The translations under genes and the position numbers were made by a program. A model generated the notes under the pieces. That model was not told the origin of the DNA and ran no database searches. It saw only the letters and a program-made list of their open reading frames with translations. A DNA stretch of 64,000 nucleotides. Origin: Salvelinus alpinus. Taxonomy: Eukaryota; Chordata; Actinopteri; Salmoniformes; Salmonidae. Shown here one piece after another: positions 36,671 through 47,000 of the stretch (within the stretch, counting starts at the first letter, position 1; every line of letters begins with the position of its first letter). The DNA is taken from positions 12,425,918 through 12,489,917 of the forward strand of contig NC_092091.1 in the NCBI RefSeq assembly GCF_045679555.1. Reading direction: 5' to 3'.

Positions 36671-38273
36671 CTTACTCACCCATCCCCCCCATGCCTCTTA
36701 CCTCCACATAGTCCCCCCCTTATTCATCCACCCCCCCCCATGCCTCTTACCTCCACATAGTCCCCCCCTTTCTCATCCATCCCCCCATGCCTCTTACCTC
36801 CACATAGTCCCCCCCTTACTCATCCACCCCCCATGTCTCTTACCTCCACATAGTCCCCCCCTTATTCACCCATCCCCCCCATGCCTCTTACCTCCACATA
36901 GTCCCCCCCTTACTCATCCACCCCCCATGTCTCTTACCTCCACATAGTCCCCCCCTTTCTCATCCATCCCCCCATGCCTATTACCTCCACATAGTCCCCC
37001 CCTTTCTCATCCATCCCCCCATGCCTCTTACCTCCACATAGTCCCCCCCTTACTCATCCACCCCCCATGTCTCTTACCTCCACATAGTCCCCCCCTTATT
37101 CACCCATCCCCCCCCATGTCTCTTACCTCCACATAGTCCCCCCCTTTCTCATCTATCCCCCCATGTCTCTTACCTCCACATAGTCCCCCCCTTACTCATC
37201 CACCCCCCATGTCTCTTACCTCCACATAGTCCCCCCCTTACTCATCCACCCCCCATGTCTCTTACCTCCACATAGTCCCCCCCTTACTCATCCACCCCCC
37301 ATGTCTCTTACCTCCACATAGTCCCCCCCTTACTCACCCATCCCCCCCATGCCTCTTACCTCCACATAGTCCCCCCTTACTCATCCACTCCCCATGTCTC
37401 TTACCTCCACATAGTCCCCCCCTTACTCACCCATCCCCCCCATGCCTCTTACCTCCACATAGTCCCCCCCTTATTCACCCATCCCCCCCATGCCTCTTAC
37501 CTCCACATAGTCCCCCCTTACTCATCCATCCCCCCATGTCTCTTACCTCCACATAGTCCCCCCCTTTCTCATCCATCCCCCCATGTCTCTTACCTCCACA
37601 TAGTCCCCCCCTTACTCATCCACCCCCCATGTCTCTTACCTCCACATAGTCCCCCCCTTACTCACCCATCCCCCCATGCCTCTTACCTCCACATAGTCCC
37701 CCCTTACTCATCCACCCCCCATGTCTCTTACCTCCACATAGTCCCCCCCTTACTCATCCACCCCCCATGTCTCTTACCTCCACATAGTCCCCCCCTTACT
37801 CATCCATCCCCCCATGCCTCTTTCCTCCACATAGTCTTCCCCTTACTCATCCATCCCCCCATGCCTCTTTCCTCCATATAGTCCCCCCCTTACTCATCCA
37901 TCCCCCCATGCCTCTTTCCTCCACATAGTCCCCCCCTTACTCATCCATCCCCCCATGCCTCTTTCCTCCACATAGTCCCCCCTTTCTCATCCATCCCCCC
38001 ATGCCTCTTTCCTCCACATAGTCCCCCCCTTACTCATCCATCCCCCCATGCCTCTTTCCTCCACATAGTCCCCCACTTTCTCATCCATCCCCCCATGCCT
38101 CTTTCCTCCACATAGTCCCCCGCTTTCTCATCCATCCCCCCATGCCTCTTTCCTCCACATAGTCCCCCCTTTCTCATCCATCCCCCCATGTCTCTTACCT
38201 CCACATAGTCCCCCGCTTTCTCATCCATCCCCCCATGCCTCTTTCCTCCACAGTCCCCCGCTTTCTCATCCAT
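36671..38273 (+). repeat. C-rich ~45-bp minisatellite, ~35 copies
   Basis: Unit ATGYCTCTTACCTCCACATA, then GTCCCCCC, TTACTCATCC and a second C-run. Runs of six to eight C occur twice per unit. Variants are regional: CTCTTACC units fill the left and middle, CTCTTTCC units dominate after 37815, GCTTTCTC only appears at the right end. Frames on either strand are artefacts. Confidence 0.96.
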
Positions 38274-39342
38274 CAGTAAATTTCCCTAATTCTCTTGTGA
38301 ATAACACAATTTGTCATAATTTTCTCGACACCAATATCAGCACAATGGCAACAATGACATTGTTCAATAGCCCCCCCCCCCATTCAATCTGGACACACTA
38401 ATTTGCCTATTTGCCATTTCACACATGCTAAAGGAATACCAGGTGAGCTGTGTGTTTTGTACAGTGTATGCTCATGTGATGGGAACAGATGGGAATTAAA
38501 TAAAGGGTTTACAGCCCTGCTCTTTTATACTTTATGTTAGTAACATCTATTGATTCAATAACACTCTCTCACCATTTAATAAGGCAAACCACTGCAGCTA
38601 AGCCTGTTCCATGTTACTGGGCCAGAGAAGTTGTGGCTACGGGTATCATATGTAGCCTACTATATGTGCTAAACATAGTCTCACAGTAAACATGACATCT
38701 GTCATCATTCCACAGCAGGATGTCATTAACTAAATGGATTACAATATGAGACCTGCCCCCCCCCCCCCCCCTCATGCCTTGACAGGGTTTAAAAATGGAC
38801 TAATCTAAATGGGATACATCAATAAAAAGGGAGAATAAAGTTGCAGGCACTTAAGCGCTCCCTTGCTTTGGCTCAAAGTGGAGAGTCACTGGCTGGCAGC
38901 CAGCCAATAAATTAGAAGATAAGAAATATTACTCCACTGGCACAATGGGGCCTGTAGCAATTCAAAACCGGGGCTTTATTGATAATTGAATTACTCTGAG
39001 AGAAAAAAGAAAGACAAGACAAGAATAGAAGGCTTTGGGTGTAGATCAATAAGGAGCGATTGTAGTGGATGCGGTGCCATGGCAAGCTACACAGCCAGAG
39101 AGGCAGTGTGTGTGCGTCAGCTCGTGCGCATCTGTCTGTGTATGATCATGTTAAGTGTTCAGGTCTTTCCATTAAAAAGTTTGATTTAGGATTCTAATAA
39201 AGTATAAAATTGTCAAGCGGATAAATGTTGCGGTAAAATTGTGTTTTACTCACTCTACATTACTATATGGTGGAATAGAGAGAAAACAATGTGTGCTTAT
39301 GGTTTGTATAATAATGATCATATCTAATGTTTTTTATTGCAG
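38274..39342. other. No gene recognised
   Basis: Includes homopolymer C-runs near 38371 and 38757-38771. No coding region supported before the putative exon at 39343. Confidence 0.3.
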
Positions 39343-39959
39343 GTGCTGTGCTGAAGTGGTACGGACACAGATAGAATGGCTAGTCGGCAGAACTCCAGAA
39401 TGGCTTGTTCTCAGAGCTCCAGGATGGCCAGTCCTCAGAGCTCCAGAATGGCTTGTCCTCAAAGCTCCCGTATGGCTAGTCCTCAGAGCTCCAGGATGGC
39501 TAGTCCTCAGAGCTCCAGAATGGCTAGTCCTCAGAGCTCCAGAATGGCTTGTTCTCAGAGCTCCAGGATGGCCAGTCCTCAGAGCTCCAGAATGGCTTGT
39601 CCTCAGAGCTCCAAGATGGCTAGTCCTCAGAGCTCCAGGATGGCCAGACCTCAGAGCTACAGGATGGCTAGTCCTCAGAGCTCCAGGATGGCTAGTCCTC
39701 AGAGCTCCAAGATGGCTAGTCCTCAGAGCTCCAGGATGGCCAGACCTCAGAGCTCCAGGATGGCTAGTCCTCAGAGCTCCAGGATGGCTAGTCCTCAGAG
39801 CTCCAGGATGGCTAGTCCTCAGAGCTCCAGGATGGCTAGTCCTCAGAGCTCCAGGATGGCTAGTCCTCAGAGCTCCAGGATGCCTAGTCCTCAGAGCTCC
39901 AGAATGGCCACTCCTCAGAGCTCCAGACACAGTAGCTCTGTTTCATCATCTCCAATGAG
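39343..39959 (+). CDS. Putative repeat-encoding exon, possible alternative insc first exon
   Basis: Seen: a good 3' splice site (GTTTTTTATTGCAG, AG at 39341-39342), then an ATG at 39376 in strong context (AGAATGG), then one open frame of about 194 codons made of repeats of the octapeptide MASPQSSR (variants MACSQSSR, MARPQSSR), a unique Ser-rich end (HSSSVSSSPM), and a consensus donor (GAG|GTAAGT, GT at 39960-39961). The exon would end after two bases of an Arg codon; the insc exon at 58751 begins with the one base needed. A TGA at 39352-39354 blocks reading from further upstream, so this would be a first coding exon with a short 5' UTR. Known: vertebrate insc has upstream first-exon isoforms. 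Inferred: the link to insc. Stop-free 24-bp arrays are open in several frames by chance, so this may be a non-coding VNTR. Confidence 0.3.
39376..39930 (+). repeat. 24-bp minisatellite, ~23 copies
   Basis: Unit ATGGCTAGTCCTCAGAGCTCCAGR is quoted here in two parts: ATGGCTAGTCCTCAG and AGCTCCAGR. Substitutions are frequent but length is strictly kept at 24 bp throughout: no indel interrupts the array, unlike the other minisatellites here. Open on both strands. Confidence 0.95.
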
Positions 39960-40232
39960 GTAAGTGCACCCAACTTGCACTATGCCGATATGACATAAAA
40001 ATATTATTCTGTAGCTATGGGAGTGTCATCCTCCCATCACGGTCCCATGAGACAGACACACACATTCAAGCACACATGGATCTACACATGCATACACAAA
40101 CACATGCATACACAAACACAGGCTGCACAAGGGCACAATAATGTTGTGTACACCGATGCTACTAATAATACTGCTCCTGCTAAGAAATAACCTCAGCCTT
40201 TCATCTGCAAATGGGTCTAAAAACACATGGCC

Positions 40233-40287
40233 CGTGTACCAAATGGCACCCTCTTCCATAGGGGCCCTGGTAAAAAGTAGTACACTA
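40233..40287 (+). mobile_element. Fragment of dispersed GGGCCCTGG...GTAGT element
   Basis: AAATGGCACCCTCTTCCATA then GGGGCCCTGGTAAAAAGTAG, matching 19430-19525 and the presumed founder of the 11.2-kb minisatellite. Tc1 inserted at its TA. Confidence 0.6.
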
Positions 40288-43022
40288 CAGTGCCTTCGGG
40301 AAGTATTCACACCCCTTGACATATTCCACATTATGTTGTGTTACAGCCTGAATTCAAAATGGATTAAATCTATTTTTTCCCATCACCCATCTACACACAA
40401 TACCCCATAGTGAAAGGGAACCAAGTTTGGGAAACCCTGTTTTAGGTAATTGTCCTGCTGAAAGCTGAATTCATCTCCCAGTGTCTGGTGTTAAAACTTC
40501 TTGTCAATAGGGGGGCGCTGTTTTCACTTTGTAAAAAATCGTGCCCAAATTAAACGGCCTCGTCCTCTGTTCTAGATCATACAATATGCATATTATTATT
40601 ACTATTGGATAGAAAACACTCTGAAGTTTCTAAAACTGTTTGAATTATATCTGTGAGTAAAACAGAACTCATTTGGCAGCAAACTTCCATACAGGAAGTG
40701 AAAAATCTGAAAACGAGGCTCTGTTTCAGGGCCTGCCTATTCAACTGGCTTTTATTTATCGATATGTATGCACTTCATACGCCTTCCACTAGATGTCAAA
40801 AGGCAGTGGAAGGTTGAATGGGGTGTCTAGCTTGATCTGAGGCCGAATAAGAGCTTTTGGAGTGACAGGTCCGGTATTTTCTTTTTCTTCGACGGCGCGC
40901 GGGGGAGCTCGACATTGTCTTCTGAAAAGCGTTCGGTATACACGCCGAATATCTCTGGCTCTGATTTTATTTGATACATATGAGAAAAACATCATAAAGT
41001 AGGTTTTTTCAACCGAGTTTTATCAGTTTATTCAACGTTTAATGGGACTTTTGGAATTTTCCGTTCTTTGCGCCAAGAGAGGATGGGAATGTTCGCGCCA
41101 CAATGCTAGCCAAGGTTGCTAATTCGACAGAAGAAATGGACATTCTAAAACCAAACAACGATTTATTCTGGAAATAGGACTCCTTGTACAACATTCTGAT
41201 GGAAGCTCAGCAAAAGTAAGAAAACATTTATGATGTTATTTCGTATTTCTGTGTAATATGTTGATGCCTATTCTCCGCCGTGTTGGTGAGCGCTGTCTCA
41301 CAATAACCCAAGCTGTATGTTGTGGTAAAGTTATTTAAAAAAATCTAACACAGCGGTTGCATTAAGAACCAGTGTATCTTTCATTTGCCATACAACACGT
41401 ATTTTTATGTAAAGTTTATGATGAGTTCTTTGGTCAGATTAGGTGAGTGTCCAAAATATCTCCGGACATTCTGGGGAAATGTTGCTACGTATTCACAATG
41501 TATAACCACGATTTGCAGCTCTAAATATGCACATTTTCGAAAAAAACATAAATGTATTGTATAACATGATGTTATAAGACTGTCATCTGATGAAGTTGTC
41601 CAAAGGTTAGTGATTAATTTTATATCTATTGCTGGTTTTTGCGAAAGCTACCTTTGCGGTGAGTAAATGCCTTTGTGTGTTTGGCTATTGTGGTAAGCTA
41701 ATATAATTCTATATTGTGTTTTCGCTGTAAAACACTTAAAAAAAATCGGAAATATTGGCTGGATTCACAAGATGTTTATCTTTCATTTGCTGTACACCAT
41801 GTATTTTTCATAAATGTTTTATGATGAGTATTTATTTATTTCACGTTGCTCTCTGTAATTATTCTGGCTGCTTTGGTGCTATTTTTGATGGTGGGGCTGC
41901 AATGTAAAACTATGATTTATACCTCAAATATGCAAATTTTCGAACAAAACATAAATGTATTCTATAACATGTTATAAGACTGTCATCTGATGAAGTTGTT
42001 CAAGGTTAATGATTAATTTTATCTCTATTTTGTCGGTTTTGTGAAAGCTACCTATGCGGTGGAAACATGGTGAAAATATGCGGTTGTGTGTTTGGCTATT
42101 GTGGTTAGCTAATAGAAATACATATTGTGTTTTCGCTGTAAAACATTTAAAAAATCGGAAATGATGGCTGGATTCACAAGATGTTTATCTTTCATTTGCT
42201 GTATTGGACTTTATATGATATCCCTGTCCCCGTTAGGCTAGGCTATGCTAGTCAGCTTTTTTGATGAGGAGGATCCCGGATCCGGGAGGGTGATGAAGTA
42301 GAGGCAGACTGAACCTCTAAGATTTTTCCTGTGCTTAACTCCATTCGGTTTCTTTTTTATTCTGATAAACTCCCCAGTCCTTAATGATTACAAGCATACC
42401 TATAACATGATGCAGCCACCACTATGCTTGAAAATATGGAGAGTCGTACTCAGTAATGTGTTGTATTGGATTTGCCCCAAACATAACACTTTATATTCAG
42501 GACAAAATTGCTATGCCACATTTTTGGAGTATTATTTTAGTGCCTTGTTGCAAACTATGCATGTTTTGGAATATTTTTATTCTTTGCAGGCTTCCTTTTT
42601 TTCATTCAGTCAATTCTAATATTTTTGGTTATGGAAAATATATTTCACAGGGTTTTAGATGGTACAATGATTCTCTACACTATACATGCTTGTTTTGTCA
42701 CAAACTGAAATTTGGCGAACTTTTAGAATTTTAGCAACCAGGAAATGGAGGAGCGATTTCTGAACAGTATATCTTTAATAACATTTTTACTACTGAACTT
42801 GTTTAGGCTTGCCATAAAAAGGGTGGAATACTTAAGGACTCAAGAGATGTTAGCTTCTCAATTGTAATTCATACTGTATGTACAAAATTCGAAAAACATA
42901 ATTCCACTTTGACATTATGGGGTATTGTGTGTACGCCAGTGACAATTTATTTTAAAATTCAGGCTGTAACACAACAAAATGTGGAAAAAGTCAAGGGGTG
43001 TGAATACTTTCTGAAGGCACTG
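40288..43022 (-). mobile_element. Tc1-like transposon with nested CTTCTTG element
   Basis: CAGTGCCTTCGGGAAGTATT after TA and CTTTCTGAAGGCACTG before TA are matched TIRs. Outside the insertion (40497-42310) the body is a decayed transposase region in antisense (ATGATGCAGCCACCACTATG, TTGCCCCAAACATAACACTT), closely related to the inverted 24901-28001 copy. Confidence 0.85.
40497..42310 (+). mobile_element. CTTCTTG-ended element, copy 2
   Basis: Follows TTAAAA with CTTCTTGTCAATAGGGGGGC, then the family signature GATAGAAAACACTCTGAAGT and GGAAGTGA. Inserted in a Tc1 where a related Tc1 has TTAA. The interior contains a ~404-bp tandem duplication (41524 and 41928 blocks, both with GACTGTCATCTGATGAAGTT and TTGTGTTTTCGCTGTAAAAC). 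Right border poorly defined; a GGATCCCGGATCCGGGAGGG motif is close to it. Confidence 0.7.
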
Positions 43023-43174
43023 TATGTAGGGAATAAGTTGCCATTTGGAACACAGCCATTGTATTTTTCCTTTTCTCCTGTTGATAATGTGCTTTAATGG
43101 TGACAATATAGAGATTTTGATGTGAGGGCACTTCTCTTCGAGTGAGGAAAAAGGTACACAGTGGTAGTAGTGGC

Positions 43175-44034
43175 ATTCGTGGACTACAGGAAAAGGCGGG
43201 CCGGACAGGCCTCCATTAACATTAACGGGGCTGTAGTGGAGCGGGTCGAGAGCTTCAAGGTCCTTGGTGTCCACGTCACCAACGATCTATCATGGTCCAA
43301 ACACACCAAGACAGTCATGAAGAGGGCACGACAAAACCTTTTCCCCCTCAGGGGACTGAAAAGATTTGGCATGGGTCCCCAGATCCTCAAAAAGTTCTAC
43401 AGCTGCACCATCGAAAGCATCCTAACCGGTTGCACCACCGCCTGGTATGGTAACTGCTTGGCATCTGACCGTAAGGCGCTACAGAGGGTAGGGCTTACGG
43501 CCCAGTACATCACTGGGGCCAAGCTTCCTGCCATCCAGGACCTATATAATAGGCGGTGTCAGAGGAAAGCACATAAAATTGTCAGAGTGACAATTGTGTG
43601 ACCCAGTGACCCAAGTCATAGACTGTTTTCTCTGCTATCGCACGGCAAGCAGTACCGGACCGCCAAGTCTAGGACCGAAAGGCTCCTTAACAGCTTCCAC
43701 CCCCAAGCCATGAGACTGCTGAACAATTAATCAAATGGTCACCGGACTATTACATTGACCTCCCCTCCATTTGTTTTGTACACTGCTGCTACTTGCTGTT
43801 TGTTATCCATGCATAGTCACTTCACCCCTACCTACATGTACAAATGACCTCTAACCTGTACCCCCGCACACTTACTCGGTACCGGTACCCCCTGTACATA
43901 GCCTCGTTATTGTTATGTTCTTGTGCTACTATTTTTTTACTTTAGTTTATTTAGTGCTTGTAAGTAAGCATTTCAAGGTAAGGTCTACAGTTGTTGTATT
44001 CGGTGCATGTGACAAATACAGTTTGATTTGATAT
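43175..44034 (+). mobile_element. LINE 3' portion with tail, 5'-truncated
   Basis: Sense-strand non-LTR element: reverse-transcriptase C-terminus, then a 3' UTR (TGTACATAGCCTCGTTATTG) ending in GACAAATACAGTTTGATTTG, the ATTTG-repeat type of tail known in HpaI-type SINEs and their partner LINE. It follows a Tc1 end at 43022 with ~150 bp between. Confidence 0.85.
43176..43601 (+). pseudogene. LINE reverse transcriptase C-terminus
   Basis: Open frame with VERVESFKVLGVHVTNDLSW, RGLKRFGMGPQILKKFYSC, CTIESILTGCTTAWYGNC and GAKLPAIQDLYNRRCQRKAH, the conserved C-terminal region of fish CR1/L2-like reverse transcriptases. The catalytic YADD region and endonuclease lie upstream of the truncation point. 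Ends at TGA 43599-43601; downstream sequence (SLLSHGKQYRTAKSRTERLL-like in another frame) shows a frameshift before the natural C-terminus. Not functional alone. Confidence 0.85.
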
Positions 44035-44765
44035 GGTGTCATTTTGCAGTCTCTGCCTGGGTTTGAGAGGTAATGCACCACGGCCCTGCCACTGTTAGTA
44101 ATGTGGCTCTGGCTGCAACCAGGGTAGGATATGTTTCAGTTGCCCAGACACACACAGTGTAGAAATAGACTCAATCCGCCCATGCACACAAACGCACTGC
44201 GAGGGCTGTTTTGTGTACTGAAGATTCCAACATATGGCACTTGTGTACGACCAGGCAGGAACGAGACATGCTCTCACACAATCCCTTTTCAAACAAAGAA
44301 CAAGCACATGGCACATCATGACAAAAGAACATACACATGGGCGGATATCACAAACATCTGCATCTAGACATCCTTAATGGTGGACTCCTTAATGGTGAAA
44401 CTGCCACGTCTGTTTGGGATATTACAACAAAGTTACTGCAAACAACAAACCCATTTTTCCCCCACTGGCATCATTGCACGCGTGATAGAATAGAAGAATA
44501 TGTACCACAAAAAAATATATATAATAATTACCACTCTGCTCGACACACCTCTGTTTCTTCCACAAAACAAAAACTATAACAAAAGGTGCTGGGGCGGACA
44601 GTGGTGCCATTTCCCATAATCCGGATTCCATCTTTAACCTATAAATTAACAGAGGATATTATTCCTGCATGCAAACGATTTGGTTGGTCACCCTCTGCCT
44701 CAGGTTCCAGCCAGATGTGTGGGTGTATTTGTGTGTGTGTGTGTGTGCTTTAGAGATTTTATTTG
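44035..44765. other. No gene recognised
   Basis: No recognisable repeat or coding region; a short GT tract is at ~44731-44747. Confidence 0.35.
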
Positions 44766-45524
44766 ATTTAACCTTTATTTAACTAGGCAAGTCAGTTAAG
44801 AACAAATTCTTATTTACAATGACGGCCTACCAAAAGGCAAAAGGCCTCTTGTGGGGATGGGGGTTGGGATTAAAAATAAAAATGTAGGACATAACACACA
44901 TCACGACAAGAGAGACGACACAACACTACATAAAGAGATAGCTAAGACAACACAGCATGGCAGCAACACATGACAACACAGCATGGCAGCAACACATGAC
45001 AACACAGCATGGTAGAAACACAAAATGACAACAACACGGTAGAAGCACAACATGGTAGTAGCACAAAGTAAGAGTGTCAATGATTGAGTCTTTGAATGAA
45101 GAGATGATTAAACTGTTCAGTTTGAGTGTTTCTTCCAACTCATTCCAGTCGCTAGCTGCAGCAAACTGAAAAGAGGAGCGACCCAGAGATGTGTGTGCAG
45201 TGTGCATTGGGGACCTTTAACAGAATGTTACTGGCAGAACGGGTGTTATATGTGGAGGATGAGGGCTGCAGTAGGTATCTAGGGGGTCTTGGCCTAAGAG
45301 GGTTTTAGGGGGGAGTGAGGCCTAAGAGGGTTTTATAAATAAGCATCAACCAGTGGGTCTTGCGTCGGGTATACGGAGATGACCAGTTTACAGAGGAGTA
45401 TAGAGTGCAGTGATGTGTTCTGTAAGGAGCATTGGTTGCAAATCTGATGGCCGAATGGTAAAGAACATCTAGCCGCTTGAGAGCACCCTTACCTGCCGAT
45501 CTATAAATTACGTCTCCGTAATCT

Positions 45525-46012
45525 TATTATTATTATTTTTTTCACTTTATATATATTTTTTATTTTTATTTTTATTTTATCCCCTTTTTCTCCCCAATTT
45601 TCGTGGTATCCAATCGCTAGTAATTACTATCTTGTCTCATCGCTACAACTCCCGTACGGGCTCGGGAGAGACGAAGGTCGAAAGCCATGCGTCCTCCGAA
45701 GCACAACCCAGCCAAGCCGCACTGCTTCTTAACACAGCGCGCCTCCAACCCGGAAGCCAGCCGCACCAATGTGTCGGAGGAAACACCGTGCACCTGGCCC
45801 CCCTTGGTTAGCGTGCACTGCGCCCGGCCCGCCACAGGAGTCGCTGGAGCGCGATGAGACAAGGATATCCCTACCGGCCAAACCCTCCCTAACCCGGACG
45901 ACGCGGACCTCCCGGTCGCGGCCGGCTGCGACAGAGCCTGGGCGCGAACCCAGAGACTCTGGTGGCGCAGCTAGCACTGCAATGCAGTGCCCTAGACCAC
46001 TGCGCATTGGGT
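45525..46012 (-). mobile_element. Longer tRNA-headed SINE with conserved centre
   Basis: Minus-strand: head GCAGTGGTCTAGGGCACTGC (box A-like), GGGTTCGCGCCCAGG (box B-like), GC-rich body (GGTCCGCGTCGTCCGGGTTA, TGTTTCCTCCGACACATTGG, GCTTCGGAGGACGCATGGC), 3' end GGGGAGAAAAAGGGGATAAA and A/T-rich run. ~480 bp, richer in CpG than its surroundings. Splits the LINE at a point where related LINE sequence would read straight through. Exact family name not assigned. Confidence 0.8.
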
Positions 46013-46019
46013 AGGATGG

Positions 46020-46985
46020 TCATCTGAATCAGGGTTCGTTTGGCAGCTGGGGTGAGAGAGGAGCGATTACAATAGAGGAAATCAAGTCTAGATTTAACCT
46101 TAGCCTGCAACTTTGATATGTGCTGAGAGAAGGACAGTGTACCGTCTAGCCATACTCCCAAGTACTTGTATGAGGTGACTACCTCAAGCTCTAAACCCTC
46201 AGAGGAAGTAATCACACCTGTGGGGAGAGGGGCATTCTTCTTACCAAATCACATAACCTTTGTTTTGGAGGTGTTCAGAAGGTTAAGGGCAGAGAAAGCT
46301 TGTTGGACACAAAGAAAGCTTTATTGTAGAGCGTTTAACACAAAATCGGGAGAGGGGCAAACTGAGTATAAGACTGTATCATCTGCATATAAATGGATGA
46401 GAGAGCTTTCTACTGCCTGAGCTATGTTGTTGATGTAAATTGAGAAGAGCCTGGGGCCTAGGATCGAGCCTTGGGCTATTCCCTTGGTGACAGGCAGCAA
46501 AGACCCCTCAGAGACACCAATACTTCTTAGCCGGCCCACAAGAATGGAATGGCCAACCAAATCAAAAGCTTTGGCAAAGTCAATAAAAATATCAGCACAA
46601 CAATGCTTAGAGAGGAATGGTGGAATGGTGACATCATTTAGCACCTTTAAGGTTGCAGTGACACATCCATAACCAGATTGCATACCAGAGAAAATACTAT
46701 AGACATCAAGAAAGCCAGTATATTATTGACAAGTCTTTTGAACACTTTTGATAAACAGGGCAAAATAGAAATTTACCTATAACAGTTAGGATCAGCTTGA
46801 TCTCCCCCTTTAAATAAAGGACAGACCGTGGCTGCCTTCCAAGCAATGGGAACCTCCCCAGAGAGGACAGACAGATCAGAGATAGACTTGGCGATGATAA
46901 GTGCTGCAACTTTAAAGAAGAAAGGATCTAAACCATCTGACCCAGATGTTTTTTTGGGGTCAAGTTTAAGGGGCTCCTTTAGCAC
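46020..46985 (-). pseudogene. LINE reverse transcriptase, multiply frameshifted
   Basis: Minus-strand pieces in order: 46985-46773 with KKTSGSDGLDPFFFKVAA and PIAWKAATVCPLFKGGD (RT fingers), 46683-46321 with CCADIFIDFAKAFDLVGHSI, GIAQGSILGPRLFSIYINN and the catalytic LYADDTVLYS, then 46215-46020 with YKYLGVWLDGTLSFSQHI and SRLDFLYCNRSSLTPAAKRT. The catalytic YADD is intact, but at least two frame changes or small deletions separate the pieces, and the endonuclease domain is absent. A dead copy. Confidence 0.88.
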
Positions 46986-47000
46986 CTCAGACTCAGTAAC

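Larger units (their letters stand above)
44766..47000 (-). mobile_element. LINE, antisense, split by a SINE
   Basis: The 3' tail at 44766 has the tail shared with SINEs in reverse (AACCTTTATTTAACTAGGCA, AGTTAAGAACAAATTCTTAT), next a short AACACAGCATGGCAGCAACA tandem stretch (~44950-45020), then untranslated sequence and reverse-transcriptase coding fragments up to 46985. A different SINE sits at 45525-46012. This LINE shares its 3' tail with the Slm-like SINEs, unlike the LINE at 43175. Confidence 0.85.

Noticed and set aside
39334..39930. Minus-strand repeat protein (GALRTSHP repeats)
   Set aside because: Shadow of the 24-bp array; splice signals and ATG context support only the plus strand.
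45617..46014. GC-rich open frames on both strands as a gene
   Set aside because: They lie within a tRNA-headed SINE inserted in a LINE.
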